From the NCBI RefSeq assembly GCF_910596095.1, contig NC_056538.1, positions 17,842,501 through 17,906,500 on the forward strand: a stretch of DNA of 64,000 nucleotides, in the 5' to 3' direction. Shown here in pieces: positions 33,325 to 45,436 of this stretch. Below the pieces are notes generated by a model. That model ran no database searches, was not told the DNA's origin, and was given only the letters and a program-made list of their open reading frames with translations. Every line of letters starts with the position of its first letter. Position 1 is the stretch's first letter. The DNA is from Thunnus maccoyii (lineage: Eukaryota > Chordata > Actinopteri > Scombriformes > Scombridae). The position numbers were made by a program, and so were the translations under genes.

Positions 33325-34260
33325 TGGCAGCTGTGGAAGAAGTACTCACATCCTTTACTTCAGTTAAAGTACGAATGCAACAGTGTAGAAAGACTCAATT
33401 ACCACTAACAGTCCTGTATGCAAACTCCTCCTTAAGTAAAACTACAGAAGTATTATCAGCAAAATATACTCTAAGTATTTAAAGAAAAAGTACTCATTCT
33501 GCAGACAAATTGTACCTTTGAGTGTTGTATTATTATATATCACATTATTAGATTGATAATGTGCATAAGTAGCATATTACTGTTTAAGCTAGTCAAGCTG
33601 GAGCTATAATTATAACTATTTTACATACATTTAGGTAGTTTAGTCCAGGTGTTCTCCAAAGGGTCACAAGATAAATCTGCATTGTTGTGAGAGTACTATT
33701 TTATTTTTTTATCCTACTTTTCCTTAATCTTCTTTTGCTTTTTTGTTGTTTTGGGTTTATCTTAATGAGCTTTAAACAACCCTCGGAAAAGTTAAGAGGG
33801 GAAATCTCTCTGTTGAAGCTGCAAACACTTCAGATATCTGAAAAGGGCCCCAATTTGATACTGCTTTGTTGTGTAGGGTCACAAGCCATAAATATTTGAA
33901 GCTTATCATATGTTTTTTTTAATGTAAAATCATTATTTTAGCAAGTAACTACAGCAGTCAAATAAATGTAGTGGGGTAAAAAGTACAATGTGGTGAAGTC
34001 AAGGCAGATGCCGCCCACTTAGAGCCCAGTTCTGCTTGAGGTTTCTTCCCGTTAAAGGGGGAGTTTTTCCTTGCTGCTGTCACCAAGTGTTTGCTCATGG
34101 GGGAATGGTTGGGTAAATTAAAGAGTATGGTCTAGACAAGCTCCCTGAGATACCTTTTGTTAAATTGAATTGAAAAAACTGAATTTAAAGTGCAAATATT
34201 CCAGTAAAATACAAGTACATCAAAAGTACAGTACTTGAGTAAATAGACTTAGTTATTACT
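33325..34260 (+). mobile_element. AAGTACT-type dispersed repeat, copy 2, with nested insertion
   Basis: The left end is GTGGAAGAAGTACTCACATC and the right end is CAGTACTTGAGTAAATAGAC, with GTAGTGGGGTAAAAAGTACA inside, as in the copy at 29102. An unrelated segment at about 33998-34175 interrupts it, splitting the right part. Confidence 0.55.
33998..34175 (+). mobile_element. LINE/SINE 3' tail nested in the repeat
   Basis: Contains GCTTGAGGTTTCTTCCCGTT, GAGTTTTTCCTTGCTGCTGT, TTGCTCATGGGGGAA, GAGTATGGTCTAGAC and a TTAAATTGAATTGAA end. These are typical of an abundant fish LINE/SINE 3' tail with an ATTGA-type terminal repeat. Class assignment is from memory of such tails. Confidence 0.55.
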
Positions 34261-35188
34261 GCCTTATTGATCAACTTTCACATGGCACTTTAATAATTAA
34301 AATCTGACACCCAACGCTTTGTTTTTCACTCCCAAAGGCAGAGCTCTACCAAGGTATATACTGAAATGAAAAATGCTGGAAAATATTCATTTTCCACTGG
34401 ATTCACTCTGTTTACCTCGGTCTAATGATTTCACCAAACGCCTTAAGTACCTTGACAGACTCACAAGCTGCATTTCAACACTGTGAGCTGCTTGATGTAA
34501 GTCTTCTCCTTATTGCTGGCACTGATGAGAGGTTAAATCAATAAGAACAAGCATTATTTTCTCACTTTACTGAGCTGAGACTCTGTCTTTGTCTCTGACA
34601 TCTTTCTTGAGGCAGGATTGTTTATTTAGCAGACTTAAACACTGACAAGACCATAAGACCAAAAATGCTTTCATTGCCTGTCAAACACACTACCTCAGAC
34701 ATGAGGAAATGTTATTTTCCCTTTACTTGCTGAGACTCCTACACATAATTAAGCTCTAAATATATCCTCATAACTTTTCCCTCGAGGGAAGAATGAAAAG
34801 CAGGGAATTAATCAATCTTCCCCTGGCATCAATCATTTATTTCCATTAGTTCACGGCTTGTGAATCGTTCTCTAACTGCTTGAAGCCGATGGCCAGACAG
34901 ACAGTGACATCACTCCCTGAAACACAGACCTCTCACTGGTGGGCGGCTGTCTGTTTGGTTGAGGGAGAATGAGGCAAGAGTTTGACATCTTGGCATTTAG
35001 TTAAGATTGTGAGACGATATGAGAGACAATGTGCATATGCTGTGTGATAGGCAGATTTAGAAATTTAGCCAAGATTTAGAAATAATTTCACATTGCTCCA
35101 GCACAACACCACCCCTGTAAAAAATGTTTGAGTAGCCACAAAAATGCCTGTGAATTTTTATGTTTCTCTCAGGTTGTTAATTCGTTTA

Positions 35189-35735
35189 CAGTGCTGTGCA
35201 AAAGTTTTAGGCACTAAAAGTAAAGTGAGGACGCTTTCAAAAATAATGGAATGAATAGTTTTAATTTATCATTTAACTTCATACAGTCATACACATTCAG
35301 CAAACAGAAGAAACCTAAATCAAATCAATATTTGGTGTGAGCACAGTTTGCCTTTTAAACAACACCAGTTCTCCTCGGTACATCTGCACACAGGTTTTCA
35401 AGGTATTTTGGCAGGTCGGTTGTTCCTGCATCTTGGAGAAGTTGCCACAGTTGTTCTGTGGATTTAGGCATGTCAGCTTCTTCTGTCTCTTCAGCTAATC
35501 CCTGACTGACTCCATGATGCTGAAATCAGCATCTGTGGGGGCCAAACCATCTGTTGCAGGACTCCTTGTTCTTGTGGCTGAAGACAGTTCTTCATGATTC
35601 TGGCTGGGTGTTTGGGGTCGTCATAACGCTGCAGAATAAATTTGGGACCGACCAGAAACCCTCCTGATGGTATTGCATTATGGATAATAATCTAAACATC
35701 TAAAGCGCCCAAACTAAAACTTCTGCACAGTCGTG
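35189..35735 (-). mobile_element. Internally deleted Tc1-like transposon with both ends
   Basis: CAGTGCTGTGCAAAAGTTTT at the left is mirrored by AAAACTTCTGCACAG at the right, both flanked by TA (35187-35188 and 35736-35737), the Tc1/mariner target. The minus-strand translation carries the degenerate C-terminal half of a Tc1-like transposase with several stops and frameshifts. A full Tc1 element is about 1.3-1.6 kb, so the 547-bp copy is deleted inside. Confidence 0.7.
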
Positions 35736-35738
35736 TAG

Positions 35739-36073
35739 GTCACCATGAGGTTGCCAGGCAACCAGCAGGCAACCAGATTCCAGGAAGTCACTGTTTCTGG
35801 CCAAGAAGCAGGAATACCACAAATTGTCCTCTTTATACTTTGGTTTTTGTGTGGATTAAACAAACGAAATATAACATTTTAATTTTGTTACCTTTGGACA
35901 AAGGCTAGCTGTTTCCTCTTTTTTTCCAGTCTTTATGCCAAGCTAAGAAAACCAGCTGCTTTTTGTAGCTTTATATTTAATGGACAAATAAAAGAGTGAT
36001 ATCAATCTTTCTCATCTAACTCTGCAAGAAAGCAAACAACCACATTTCCCAAAATGTCAAACTATCACTTTAA
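35739..36073 (-). mobile_element. Half copy of the palindromic TTTGGGAAAT repeat
   Basis: Reverse-oriented relative to the repeat at 51255. It has GGTTGCCAGGCAACC-like sequence, AAGGCTAGCTGTTTCC, CAGTCTTTATGCCAAGCTAA and the end CATTTCCCAAAATGTCAAAC. It abuts the Tc1-like copy. Confidence 0.55.
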
Positions 36074-36224
36074 AGCCTTATCCAAACTGCCTGAGTAGAA
36101 TTTGTCATGAGAAATACTAAATCCCTGTACTATATTTTGATTGATTTTTAATGTCAAATTTGAATAATTTTGATTAAAAAAAAGAAAAAAGCAAAAACAA
36201 AACAGATTCAAGCTGTTATGTGGA

Positions 36225-36728
36225 GCGGAGCAGGTGGACCCAAACACAGGAGACTGTAAGCAAAACAAGGCTCGATCATGCAGGCAAAAACAACAGAAAC
36301 AAAAAAAAAAAACAGAATACAGAACAAACAGAGCGGACTGAACAAAGGATCCAACAAAACTGAACTGAAAACCAGGACAAAAATACAAACTGAACTAATG
36401 AAACAACAAGGAACAGGTGGCAAGACACAAGCACATGCTGGGAGCTGATAGGCTGGGGAAGACACGGGGGGCAGGGCAGGGCTAACAAGACTGATGCAGG
36501 GCAGGTGTGAAGGGGAGACAGAAAACCCAGAAACACAATGAATACAAGTCTAACTAATAAAGGCAACTTAAATGATATCATGCCAGAAGTCTTTAAAGAT
36601 ACAACTCTAAACAGCTTTCTCCCACTCAACCCAGTTCAAACAAAAAGGGAGGAAAGTCTGAGGGCCTCTGGAGGACCAGTAGAGAATGGCAGCTAGGGAC
36701 ACAGACTGCCAACAGAACCATAACATTA
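36225..36728. repeat. Purine-rich dispersed repeat candidate
   Basis: A/G-rich sequence with GGCAGGGCAGGGCTAACAAG, GGGGAGACAGAAAACCCAGA and A-runs. The composition resembles purine-rich fish repeats I have seen. The long antisense ORFs here are Cys/Phe/Leu-rich low-complexity translations. No ends are defined. Confidence 0.3.
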
Positions 36729-38623
36729 ACACTTAATGCAATTTGTGTGTAACTGTGGAAAGCAGGTCATCAAATCCCCAAATTTCCCAAAACAATACAG
36801 ACACATGATTTCATTGTCCTCAGTGGTAGCCCATGGGAGAGAGTATCTCCAAGTAAAAATAGAGATACAGTATGTGCAGGTGTTGTCCAAACAAAAATAT
36901 GATATTAAGACAAAACTAAAATATTCCCAATGAAGATAGTGAGTCATAATACAGCTGAAAGCTAGAGGATATATCCTTATTTCCTTATTAAGTAGATTTT
37001 TCTGTGTAATTTGGCATTATTAAGTTTTCATACTCTACCATCTTCATCATAGCTGGTTTGTTTAGAGTTGGAGGTACTACTTTGTCCAGCAGGGGGCAGT
37101 GTTGTATCATTCCTCCCACTGCAGTCAGCGACAGGAACATCTGCACAGGAGAGAGTCCAGTATCATCAGTATGTGGTTCAGATTTTCTGGGCAGGATTGA
37201 TCCTTTCAGCCAGCTGCATCAACATGCTCCCAGTCCTGAGGTGCCTTTATGATGGGTTTGGGACTGGCTTAAGTAGTTAGAATGAATGCAGACAAGAATG
37301 TACGAGAGGAAGAGATCAAAAAATGAATTGTAATTATGTATTTTTAGAAAATAACAAAATAGTCGCCTATGTGGACAAGATTCTCTTATTTTTAGCAATG
37401 GTGAAAGTTAAACTGGAAGGATTCTTTCTGTAAAAGCAGATAGATCAATAATCAAACCTCTCTGTGCTCTTCTCTGTTCATTATAAATGTATGAAAGCTG
37501 GCGCAACATTAAGACATGTATTCTGAATGTCTGTGAATACTAAATGGAGTTTTGAGCTGTCTGTAGATCAGCATGTAATATAGATAACTTGATACAGCCA
37601 CTGGGGAGTGAGAGGTTTTATTTTCCACAGATAAAAGTTTATGTCTTAAGTTTAGTCACATCCAGACACATTGAGGACTGTTCGAAATGCATTTCAACTT
37701 AAATACATCCTCCTTTATTTGCTCCTTTATGGGTCTCTCTATCAGCAGTCTCTCACAATACAGACGTTATGGTTAAGAGTAAAAAACTTACTAATCACAA
37801 GTAGTCTCATCACATTCTGAGGAGCTTTCCTAAATACATTTAGACTACAACTTGATCAACAAATCAACTCTCAGTTAAGAAGATTTTTGATGGAAAAAGG
37901 CAAAAAATAAACAAAAGCCTGCAGTTATGCTGTTATAGCACAATCAGAGGAAAGTTTACTTGTTTCCATTGGAAAGTAATATTTGAGAAAATGTCTTATA
38001 AAGAGAAAACGAACTGTCTTGTCATTGGAAAGTATTACTGTATCAAATATTCAGGGTGTTCTCATATTGAAATGGTGATGCTCAGGATGTTTTTTAGCTT
38101 CCTTTCTTGGTCTACTTAAGTGATACAGTGACCATAAGAAACACAGGTGATCTCCATTTAACTAATTACGTGATCATGTGTGTGCTATCAAAGGGAGTAA
38201 GTACTTGCAAATCTGTTTTGACTTTTTATATTTATGATTGATTTAGATTTACACTTTAAAGAGATGTTTTCACTTTTACATCAAACGGGTCTTTTTCTGT
38301 TATCTGGGTAAAAAAGAAAAACACATTAAATCTCCTTTGATTCAATGCTGTTGAACATGAAATCTTCCAAAGGGCATCAACATCAGCAGTAAATCTATCT
38401 GAGTAGGATTATAAAGTCCCCTGGTTCTACTTCTTTTTGAACAGTGGCACATTTCACCGCGTCACATCGCTCTCTCAGTCCAAAGGTGAAAGTTCAAGTA
38501 CCGAGAGGCTCCTAACGAGCCCTCTGACCAGATGGCTATCACCCAGCTTCCTTCTTCAGGAGTCACCAGCTTTAATCTGTGTGCCGCTCGTACATCACAC
38601 ACTGCATTTATTCAAGGCCATCA

Positions 38624-38638
38624 GGATTATCTGGATTA
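38624..38638 (+). promoter_or_regulatory. Paired OTX/CRX-like motifs
   Basis: Two GGATTA hexamers (reverse of TAATCC) start 9 bp apart, followed by TTAATTA-like homeobox motifs, in a locally less AT-rich block (38430-38665). OTX2/CRX act in the retina and RPE, where c1qtnf5 is active in mammals. The link is inference. Confidence 0.2.
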
Positions 38639-40071
38639 ATTACAACAAACCTCTTAATTACAGTTGAGTCAGGGTTGGGCAGAGGCCAAGACTAATGAGC
38701 TGCTCGTCTCTTCTTTATCTCCTCACATTACTGTCACACTGTTGTTTACCGTTTTCATTCACAGACACATTTTTCTCTGACAATTTTCTCTATTTTTGTC
38801 TCCTCAAAATCTCCAGATTTGATCTTCTTTATACTCAGTTTTGGTCCATTTTGAATTGTTGTATTTCCTTTTCATAGCTTGTCTATTCAGGGACATTCTG
38901 CTGTTGTTCATCAGCCCACATAGGGAGGTCAGAGGTCAGGGTCAACTCTTGAACAGTACTGTTCATAGTAGGTACAGATCATTTTTTAAAGAGAGATCTT
39001 TCCACTCATTAAGGCATCAAAATTAAAGCAAACAATATGGAGAAGACTGAGAAATCAAGAGTCAGAGTAAGAGATGGAGACAAGGATCATAAACAAAAAA
39101 ATTCAGCCCGAGTGAGGCAGAGAAGAGCGCTGTATAGACTTTGACATTTTCCCACACTGCTCCAGGCCAGGACCACTGAGGTCAAGAGGAAGAGGTCAAA
39201 TCCCCAGAGTATAAAGCTCTCCTTCGTTTACTCCTCTCTGATCTTCCCCTGACATTAAACTTCCTTTCCTCTGTTAACACCATCCTCATTTACAAGTGCC
39301 ACATAAACACTGCTGAGGCTGATCTCACAGGTCAGAAGACAATAAACAACAACGACGTTTACTTTCTGATCTCTCAACAGAGTGTTTAACTTGTGGTTAT
39401 TAAGAATAAACCTGCGCACGCCTCTCATTCAAGATAATATTTCTCCTGCTGAGTCATTGATGAGTTCAGTTGTAGCACTGATCTGGTATTGCAAAAAAAA
39501 AACAACCTCTAAAATTAAGATATGTTGTAGAATGATGTGATTAAGCGCATTCACAGATGTTTAGTGTGGAGCTGCTTATATTTTTAGAAACTACATTGGG
39601 AATGGGAATGAAACCTCTCAAGTTGCAAACCACAATGCTCTGGTGAATTGTCATATGCTGGTGGAAGTGGTCCCATATGACCATTAGGGGCCCTCTCCTC
39701 TAACCCTGCAGCCCCCCAAACACACACTCACATAGAGTACTGTATATACACATAGAGCTCCCTTCAGCGTCACAGATGTGAAGCATGCAAGTTGCAGTAT
39801 CTCCGGTTTTGGATGCTGCGCTGACAACTAAAAGGAATTTGTAATCTCATGTGTCCAGCCCCCGTGGAAAATACTTCCCACTGCATTCCAGTTTTAGAAA
39901 TCTGCAGCACTCTCTACACATGAAGGCCCTGGGTTAACATGGGGTGTGTGGAAGTTGTCAGAGAGGGTGAAATAAGTAAAGACAGAGAAGCCAAAGAGAA
40001 AAATATGTGATTTTTTGAAGTACTATTAATAGGAATGTAAATATAAATGTAGTTTTGTGCTAGATAGGCCT

Positions 40072-40200
40072 GCACAGGTGTTACTAATAACATTAACGAT
40101 GGTTCTGTAAACTGAAGCCAAAGCAGCTAAACGAATTTCAGCAATCATTAATGTCATTATTTACACCTGTGCTTCTCCTACTGTGACATATCAAAATGTC
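40072..40200 (-). repeat. Dispersed repeat, inverted partner of 26838-26993
   Basis: The reverse complement matches the 26838 copy in block order. Blocks on this strand are AATAACATTAACGATGG, AAGCAGCTAAACGAA and TTATTTACACCTGTG. Family not identified. Confidence 0.5.
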
Positions 40201-42373
40201 TCCTGTGACGAAGGCGTATTGTGACGCTTTTTCATGTCTGCAGGGAATGAAGACAGACAAGACACAAGACACACCTGGGCCAGATGTCCCCCTTACATAA
40301 ACTTTACGTCATACAGGATGGATGGTAGAGATGGGAAAGATTCTTATGTTTACAACTTATCAGCACAAAGACAACTCAAGATGGTTGTATGATAACAGAG
40401 TTGGTGGAGTGATGGTTAAAAATACTGCACATTAATAATACAACACAAATCCAGTAAATGTTTTGCTTGACTTTCAGGAACTTCCATATTATGAAGCTCC
40501 AAGACAGATAAATCAGAGCCTTCAAAATACTCTGAGTTTCTCAGTTGTAATTACAACTTGGATGTTCACGCTATTTACAAGTCAGAAACATATAATTGCC
40601 AGTGCCACCAGGCCTATAATTGTACAGGCCTGGTAGGCCACCGGGCCAAAAAAATCTTTTTTTGAATGCCAAGAATAATGCCAAATATCCATTCATTTGG
40701 AAATCAATAATCAATAGCGTTTGGGAGCCTCTTGATGTGATGCAAGTGTCACTGCTATCAAAGTCCCTTTAAATTACTGCAGAGTGAGAGCATATGGATG
40801 CAGGTTAACTAATGTGAGCATGGCATTGCCTAAAAACAGAAAAAGAAAAGAAGAAAAAGCTCTAACACGGGTGACGGTCAAACAAATATATCAACGTTTT
40901 TCTCCAAAACTCTTGAGTCAAGCAAAAATACAGATGGGGAAGAAGGGAGAGGGACAGCTTATTTTTATGCAATGAATGAAGCTTATTAAGTCATCCTCTC
41001 CTTGTGAGCACTTTGTTTTAAGTTCTTGAGTACACCAAGCAAACAAAAACTTGAATGCAAATATAAATTGCAGACCGCCTGCTGCGCCACCTGACCAAAG
41101 TCGACTGCGCGAATATGCCGTCTCCACATAAATGTACTTGAGTATTCAATATACCGTACCAGTGTGTCTCATGTTTTTGTAGCAGTCTAATAGTCCAGGT
41201 GTGACAACATTTACAAGGATTATGATGTGTTGGGCTTGTGAAGATTACAAGAGACAGTTTCAATGACTGTTGTTTTATTATGAAATGAAGATTTGCCAGT
41301 TATGTGGCAGCCATCCCACTTAAAAAACACGTTACATTCATGTCCGCTAAATCACACTGTCCAACTTCGTTCACACAGGTCATACAAAGTGCAGGTAGCA
41401 ACATTTGATGGTCATGTGAGCTGTTACAGTCCACTGCAATCTTTAGTTAGTAATACATACATCCATGTTTTAGGAATACCTGAGAGGAGTTGTCGTTTGT
41501 GTAGATTATATAATAATGTCAGTAATTGGTATTCCATAGCTCCCGTCACAAAAATAACCCAGAAATCAAATTCCTTTAAAGCATACAAACTGTTTAAAGT
41601 AAAACACTTTTCAAAAAACAAATGAAGGCATATAACAGATTGTACTTTCTTTCGCCATATCAGCCACCATCGATAATGATTACACATAAAGTGGTGTCAC
41701 AATAATGCCATGTAAACTTTAAACACTGATATCAACATATAAGGAAAAACAAATACAAATGGAATTAAAAAGCCTTATTGGTTTATGGTCCTTTTATACA
41801 GACAGAAATCTGTTTTATTGCAATGACAAAAGAAAGGGAAAACCTTTTATGGATTTTGTGTTGGTGGTGACTGTAACACTGATGGAAGACTGGAATAAGG
41901 CCTATCAATAGAACAAATGGAATAAAAGCTGCATTTTATCAGGACTGACTGGAAAATTATAGACCACTTTCCTTAAATACAGAAAACCTTTTTTTTTTAC
42001 TCTCTTAACATGGCTCTGTGTGAAAAGCTCTATGCAACACAGTTAAACTGAAGTGGTCATTATTCACAAGAGTATATTTAAATGGTAAAATCTTCCACTG
42101 CAACAAAAGCTTGTGGCGTTAAGTGTATGCTGTTATACACACACACGCGTGTGGAGTCATGTGTGTACTCATGCAGAAAAGCACAGTGTTAGTTTTCTTC
42201 ACAGCTTGGTCCACTGAAAGCGGCCTACATTTAAGACATGAGCAGTGGTAAACATTTCAGCATCAGGGAGGGGTACCTACAGGTTACCATGGCGACAAGA
42301 CCTGAGACATATCATGGCAACACTTGGATATTTACACAGGTGCATCTTGGCACCAAAAAAAAAAATTCTTTCC

Positions 42374-42581
42374 TTTATTGCTCTCAGAGAATACACATTC
42401 CTGAAACCAAATCTTACCAGATAGATCTGGTAATCCAACAAATCCCAGAAATCCTAATAAATTGATCATGCTAACAAGAATGGTCTGTGTGGCTAAAGCT
42501 TCATAAAGCACATAGAGCTCAGCTGTTGTAAAAACACATCAATGACATGTGTCTTCATTACAATGAACACTGTAGTTTATT
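42374..42581 (-). terminator. Candidate poly(A) signals for rnf26
   Basis: TTTATT on the + strand (AATAAA on the - strand) occurs at 42576-42581 and 42374-42379, about 330 and 530 bp past the rnf26 stop. Which is used cannot be told. Confidence 0.35.
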
Positions 42582-42907
42582 TTGAGTCAACCCTACATAT
42601 ATGAATACTCACTACTGCAACACATGTGTATTAATCTGTGGCTGAAAATAGTCCCAAACACTATTTATGCCTGTTTGAGCAACATGTTAACAACTACAGA
42701 GCCCCGCTGTTTTAGAAAAGTGGGACTTAATACACAGACAACAGACTAGAGAAGTAGGAAACTATTTTGGGATTTGTTGACAATAAGAAAAACATAAAAT
42801 AAAGCCAGATATATCCTTTAACACAACCCAGTAAACCCAGTAACATAAAACATCATTTCACTTTAAGTATAGAAGCGAGCAGGTTTAGATCAACTTCTGT
42901 TATTCCC

Positions 42908-44257
42908 TCATAGATACACATCCATAGTGTTGAGGATCATGTGCCGACAGAGCGGGCAGTTCTGTTGGTAGATCGGCTGCCTCAGCAGGATGTTTGTACA
43001 GTCTCGACACAAGCAGAGGTGTCTGCACGGCAGCAGCACCACCGTCTTGGCACAATCCTGGCAGATCACACACTTCTTCCTTTCCTCCTGCTCCTTCAGC
43101 AGAGTCAGCAGGTTCTCAGCAGGCAGAGGTTCACTGTCTTTACCCGAAGACGACTGCTTCTTAAGAGGTCTGTTTGTACTGGAGGAGGGCACAACTAAAT
43201 CCAGCAGCTCCCGGTGGACTCCATCCCCGGCTCTTCCGTCAGGTGGGTCCCGCCTCTCCTCTCCGGGGTCGCCATCGCCACGTGCTCTGTTGTTGTTGTC
43301 CCTGTGGAGATGTGTCCTCAGCACCAGGCCTAACTGGCTGCTGTGTCGGGACAGCTGCTGCCAAAGTCGTCTCTCTAGCAGGCGGAGGTGATGGAGTATC
43401 CTCTGTAGGCGTTGCATGGCACCACGTACAGAGTCTGGGGTGTTCTGCAGGGCCAAAGCCAGGCGGCGTAGAGCCAGATAAAGTCTGCGCAGGGCAGGAA
43501 AAGAGTTAATGTAATCCACAATTCGCATAGCAGCTTGTCTGGTCAGTTCTGGGTTTAGGTAGGCAGTGGTTGTTAGAGCGATAGTGACAGTTAGCAGGAG
43601 GCCATAGATGTTCAGAATAAAGATGCTGATGAACATATGAACCAGCGAGACCAGAAAGTCTAATACCAGTTTACAGGGTGACCACAGGAAAGCTGACGTC
43701 CCAACAACACTGCTGTAGAGAAAGGTGAAAGAGGTCAACGTGAGCTCCAGCACCTTCTGCAGCGGGCTGGAGACCGTCTGCCACACGCTGACCACCGCCA
43801 GGTACAGGTTCTGGGTGGCGATGAGTGCAAAGTTGACCACCGTGTTGGTGAAATAGACCACCAGGCTGACAGCGATGCCGCAGCCCTCCACCACCGACAG
43901 CAGACCTCGATACAGGTGGTCCTTCCCTCGAAGCAGGACGTGCATGGACAGGTAACCCACCATCTTCAGGCTCTCCAGCAGTCCCTCCAGTGCCAGCACC
44001 AAGCTGCCCAGCGTGGTGACTGCATCTTGGGCTATGTTTGATGTCGCCTCTGCCATGGACATCAAGCAAAACAGGAGAAAGTTGCCCAACTGCAGCACTA
44101 AGTTGAGGAGGAGTGTGGGCAGGTTGGTGATGAAGGCGACCACGGCCAGGATAGTCCGGACGACCGTGTGGACGATGACAAAATTCAGGTCCAGCAGCAA
44201 GCAAGCAGCGTCGAGGCATTTTCCTACAGTGGAGATGACAAAGTTCACCAAACCCAT
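42908..44257 (-). CDS. rnf26: RING-type E3 ubiquitin ligase RNF26
   Basis: A 449-residue single-exon ORF. In mammals RNF26 is an ER membrane ligase that ubiquitinates SQSTM1 to position endosomes and modulates STING (family knowledge). The N-terminal about 240 residues contain five or six hydrophobic segments with human-like motifs such as LDLNFVIVHTVV, ESLKMVGYLSMHVLLRGKD and TQNLYLAVVSVW. The middle (about 250-385) is an Arg-rich amphipathic, then disordered linker. The end is the diagnostic LLKEQEERKKCVICQD and a C3HC-type RING: Cys396, 399, 411, His413, Cys417, 420, 434 and 437, closing in NTMDVYL. KEQEERKKCVICQD and LLPCRHLCLC equal human RNF26. It converges on c1qtnf5 and diverges from the candidate mcam. 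Confidence 0.96.
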   Translation of the reverse strand: MGLVNFVISTVGKCLDAACLLLDLNFVIVHTVVRTILAVVAFITNLPTLLLNLVLQLGNFLLFCLMSMAEATSNIAQDAVTTLGSLVLALEGLLESLKMVGYLSMHVLLRGKDHLYRGLLSVVEGCGIAVSLVVYFTNTVVNFALIATQNLYLAVVSVWQTVSSPLQKVLELTLTSFTFLYSSVVGTSAFLWSPCKLVLDFLVSLVHMFISIFILNIYGLLLTVTIALTTTAYLNPELTRQAAMRIVDYINSFPALRRLYLALRRLALALQNTPDSVRGAMQRLQRILHHLRLLERRLWQQLSRHSSQLGLVLRTHLHRDNNNRARGDGDPGEERRDPPDGRAGDGVHRELLDLVVPSSSTNRPLKKQSSSGKDSEPLPAENLLTLLKEQEERKKCVICQDCAKTVVLLPCRHLCLCRDCTNILLRQPIYQQNCPLCRHMILNTMDVYL

Positions 44258-44740
44258 GGTATCTTATCGATGTTTACCTCTCGATTGTCTCCACGGTAAA
44301 GTCCATGTTTCGTTTATTTGTTCACGGTGAGACACTCGTTGATTGATCCTCTGTGCCAGGCGAAACAGTACGCCATTCCTCGCACCGCTAAACGGACGAT
44401 AAATGATTTACTTTTCATGGTTTCCTCATCTTTGTTTCTTCATCTGAAGCGACAAGCTAACATTGTAAACACAGGCGTTACACAGGCGGATGTTTGGTTT
44501 CAAATGAGCGACGGACACTTCCGTTTGTTTTCCGGGTTAGGCCTCGTTCAGAACACGGTCCGGAAACATTTAATTAGTTAGACGGTCACTTTATAAAAGC
44601 TGAGATTTGTAAAACCAACAGTCAAAAGTAGGAGAGACGAAGAAAGACTCACTATAAGCTTAAACGTGTTTAACCGTCGCTAATGTTGCCGCCATATTTG
44701 TTTTGGTCGTGTCAGCTGACTTCTCCACTTCCTTCCTGTG
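44258..44740 (-). promoter_or_regulatory. rnf26 5' UTR and promoter region
   Basis: A CpG-richer stretch than its surroundings. It includes an ETS/GABP-type site (CACTTCCGT on +, ACGGAAGTG on -) near 44516-44524 and a YY1-type site, AATATGGCGGC on the - strand, at 44688-44698. Both are common near housekeeping gene starts. No TATA box stands out. The true start site is not determined. Confidence 0.4.
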
Positions 44741-44742
44741 AG

Positions 44743-45436
44743 TTTTTTTTTTTTTTTTTTTTTAAACTTTAATAACAATACAATAATATTACAATACAAA
44801 TAACAGTACTGGGAGAATTGGAGGGAAAATAATCACAAAAACACAAGCAGGAAAAAAATGTACAATGTAAAAAGATACATGATACAGAAATTAAGAGAGC
44901 AAATAAATAAATTAAAAAGTGAATAAGCAATATTGCAAACCAACTGAAAACATCTGGCAATGTCACCCACAGTGTTTCTCAAGACATGAGATGTCTTTAA
45001 AGCTTTTTTGTTTTTAGATACCCTGCAGACAGAATCATAGACTGTCTGAAGTTCAACAGAAAACAAGTTTTTGTTTGGAAGAAACTGAAGAAATCTGACT
45101 TTGTGAATATGATGTTTTGCCCAAAAGACACAGCAGTTTTATCAAGTAATCAACTTCATTGTTGTTAGACTCTACATTCAAAAATAAGACCATACTTTCT
45201 GTAATAGGGACCAAGACCTTATGAGTCTCCCAAATTAATAAGGAAATTTGAGTCCAAAAGTTACTTCAACACAAAAGACATAAAAAAATAAAATTAGAAT
45301 TAAATGAGAAAAGGACTCAATCTCCTTTTTGCAGAAGAAACATGAAGGGGAAACATCAGGTCTAAAGTTGTGAATGAATTCATTGCATGGATAGTATCTG
45401 TGTGAAATTTTAATATGTCCTTGCTGAGAGTTTGCA
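44743..45436 (-). mobile_element. L1-like LINE 3' fragment with poly(A) tail
   Basis: T21 at 44743-44763 is the poly(A) tail of a minus-strand insertion. Upstream on the minus strand, a broken translation includes CFFCKKEIES and KNKKALKTSHVLRNTVG, resembling the Cys-rich end and terminal part of an L1/Tx1-type ORF2, with several stops. It lies directly behind the rnf26 promoter. Confidence 0.5.

Larger units (their letters stand above)
36729..42570. other. Intergenic region c1qtnf5 to rnf26
   Basis: No protein gene recognised. Apart from the repeat at 40072-40200 and a small GC hairpin near 40604-40640, the stretch looks unique and AT-rich. It may include downstream parts of the rnf26 3' UTR (minus strand) near its right end and distal regulatory DNA. 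Confidence 0.45.

Noticed and set aside
36208..36629. Antisense ORFs rich in Phe, Cys, Leu and Val
   Set aside because: Translation of a purine-rich repeat; low complexity without homology.
43671..44219. 182-residue ORF on the same strand as rnf26 in another frame
   Set aside because: Shadow of the rnf26 ORF, which carries the recognisable protein; the Arg/Pro/Gly-rich translation reflects base composition.
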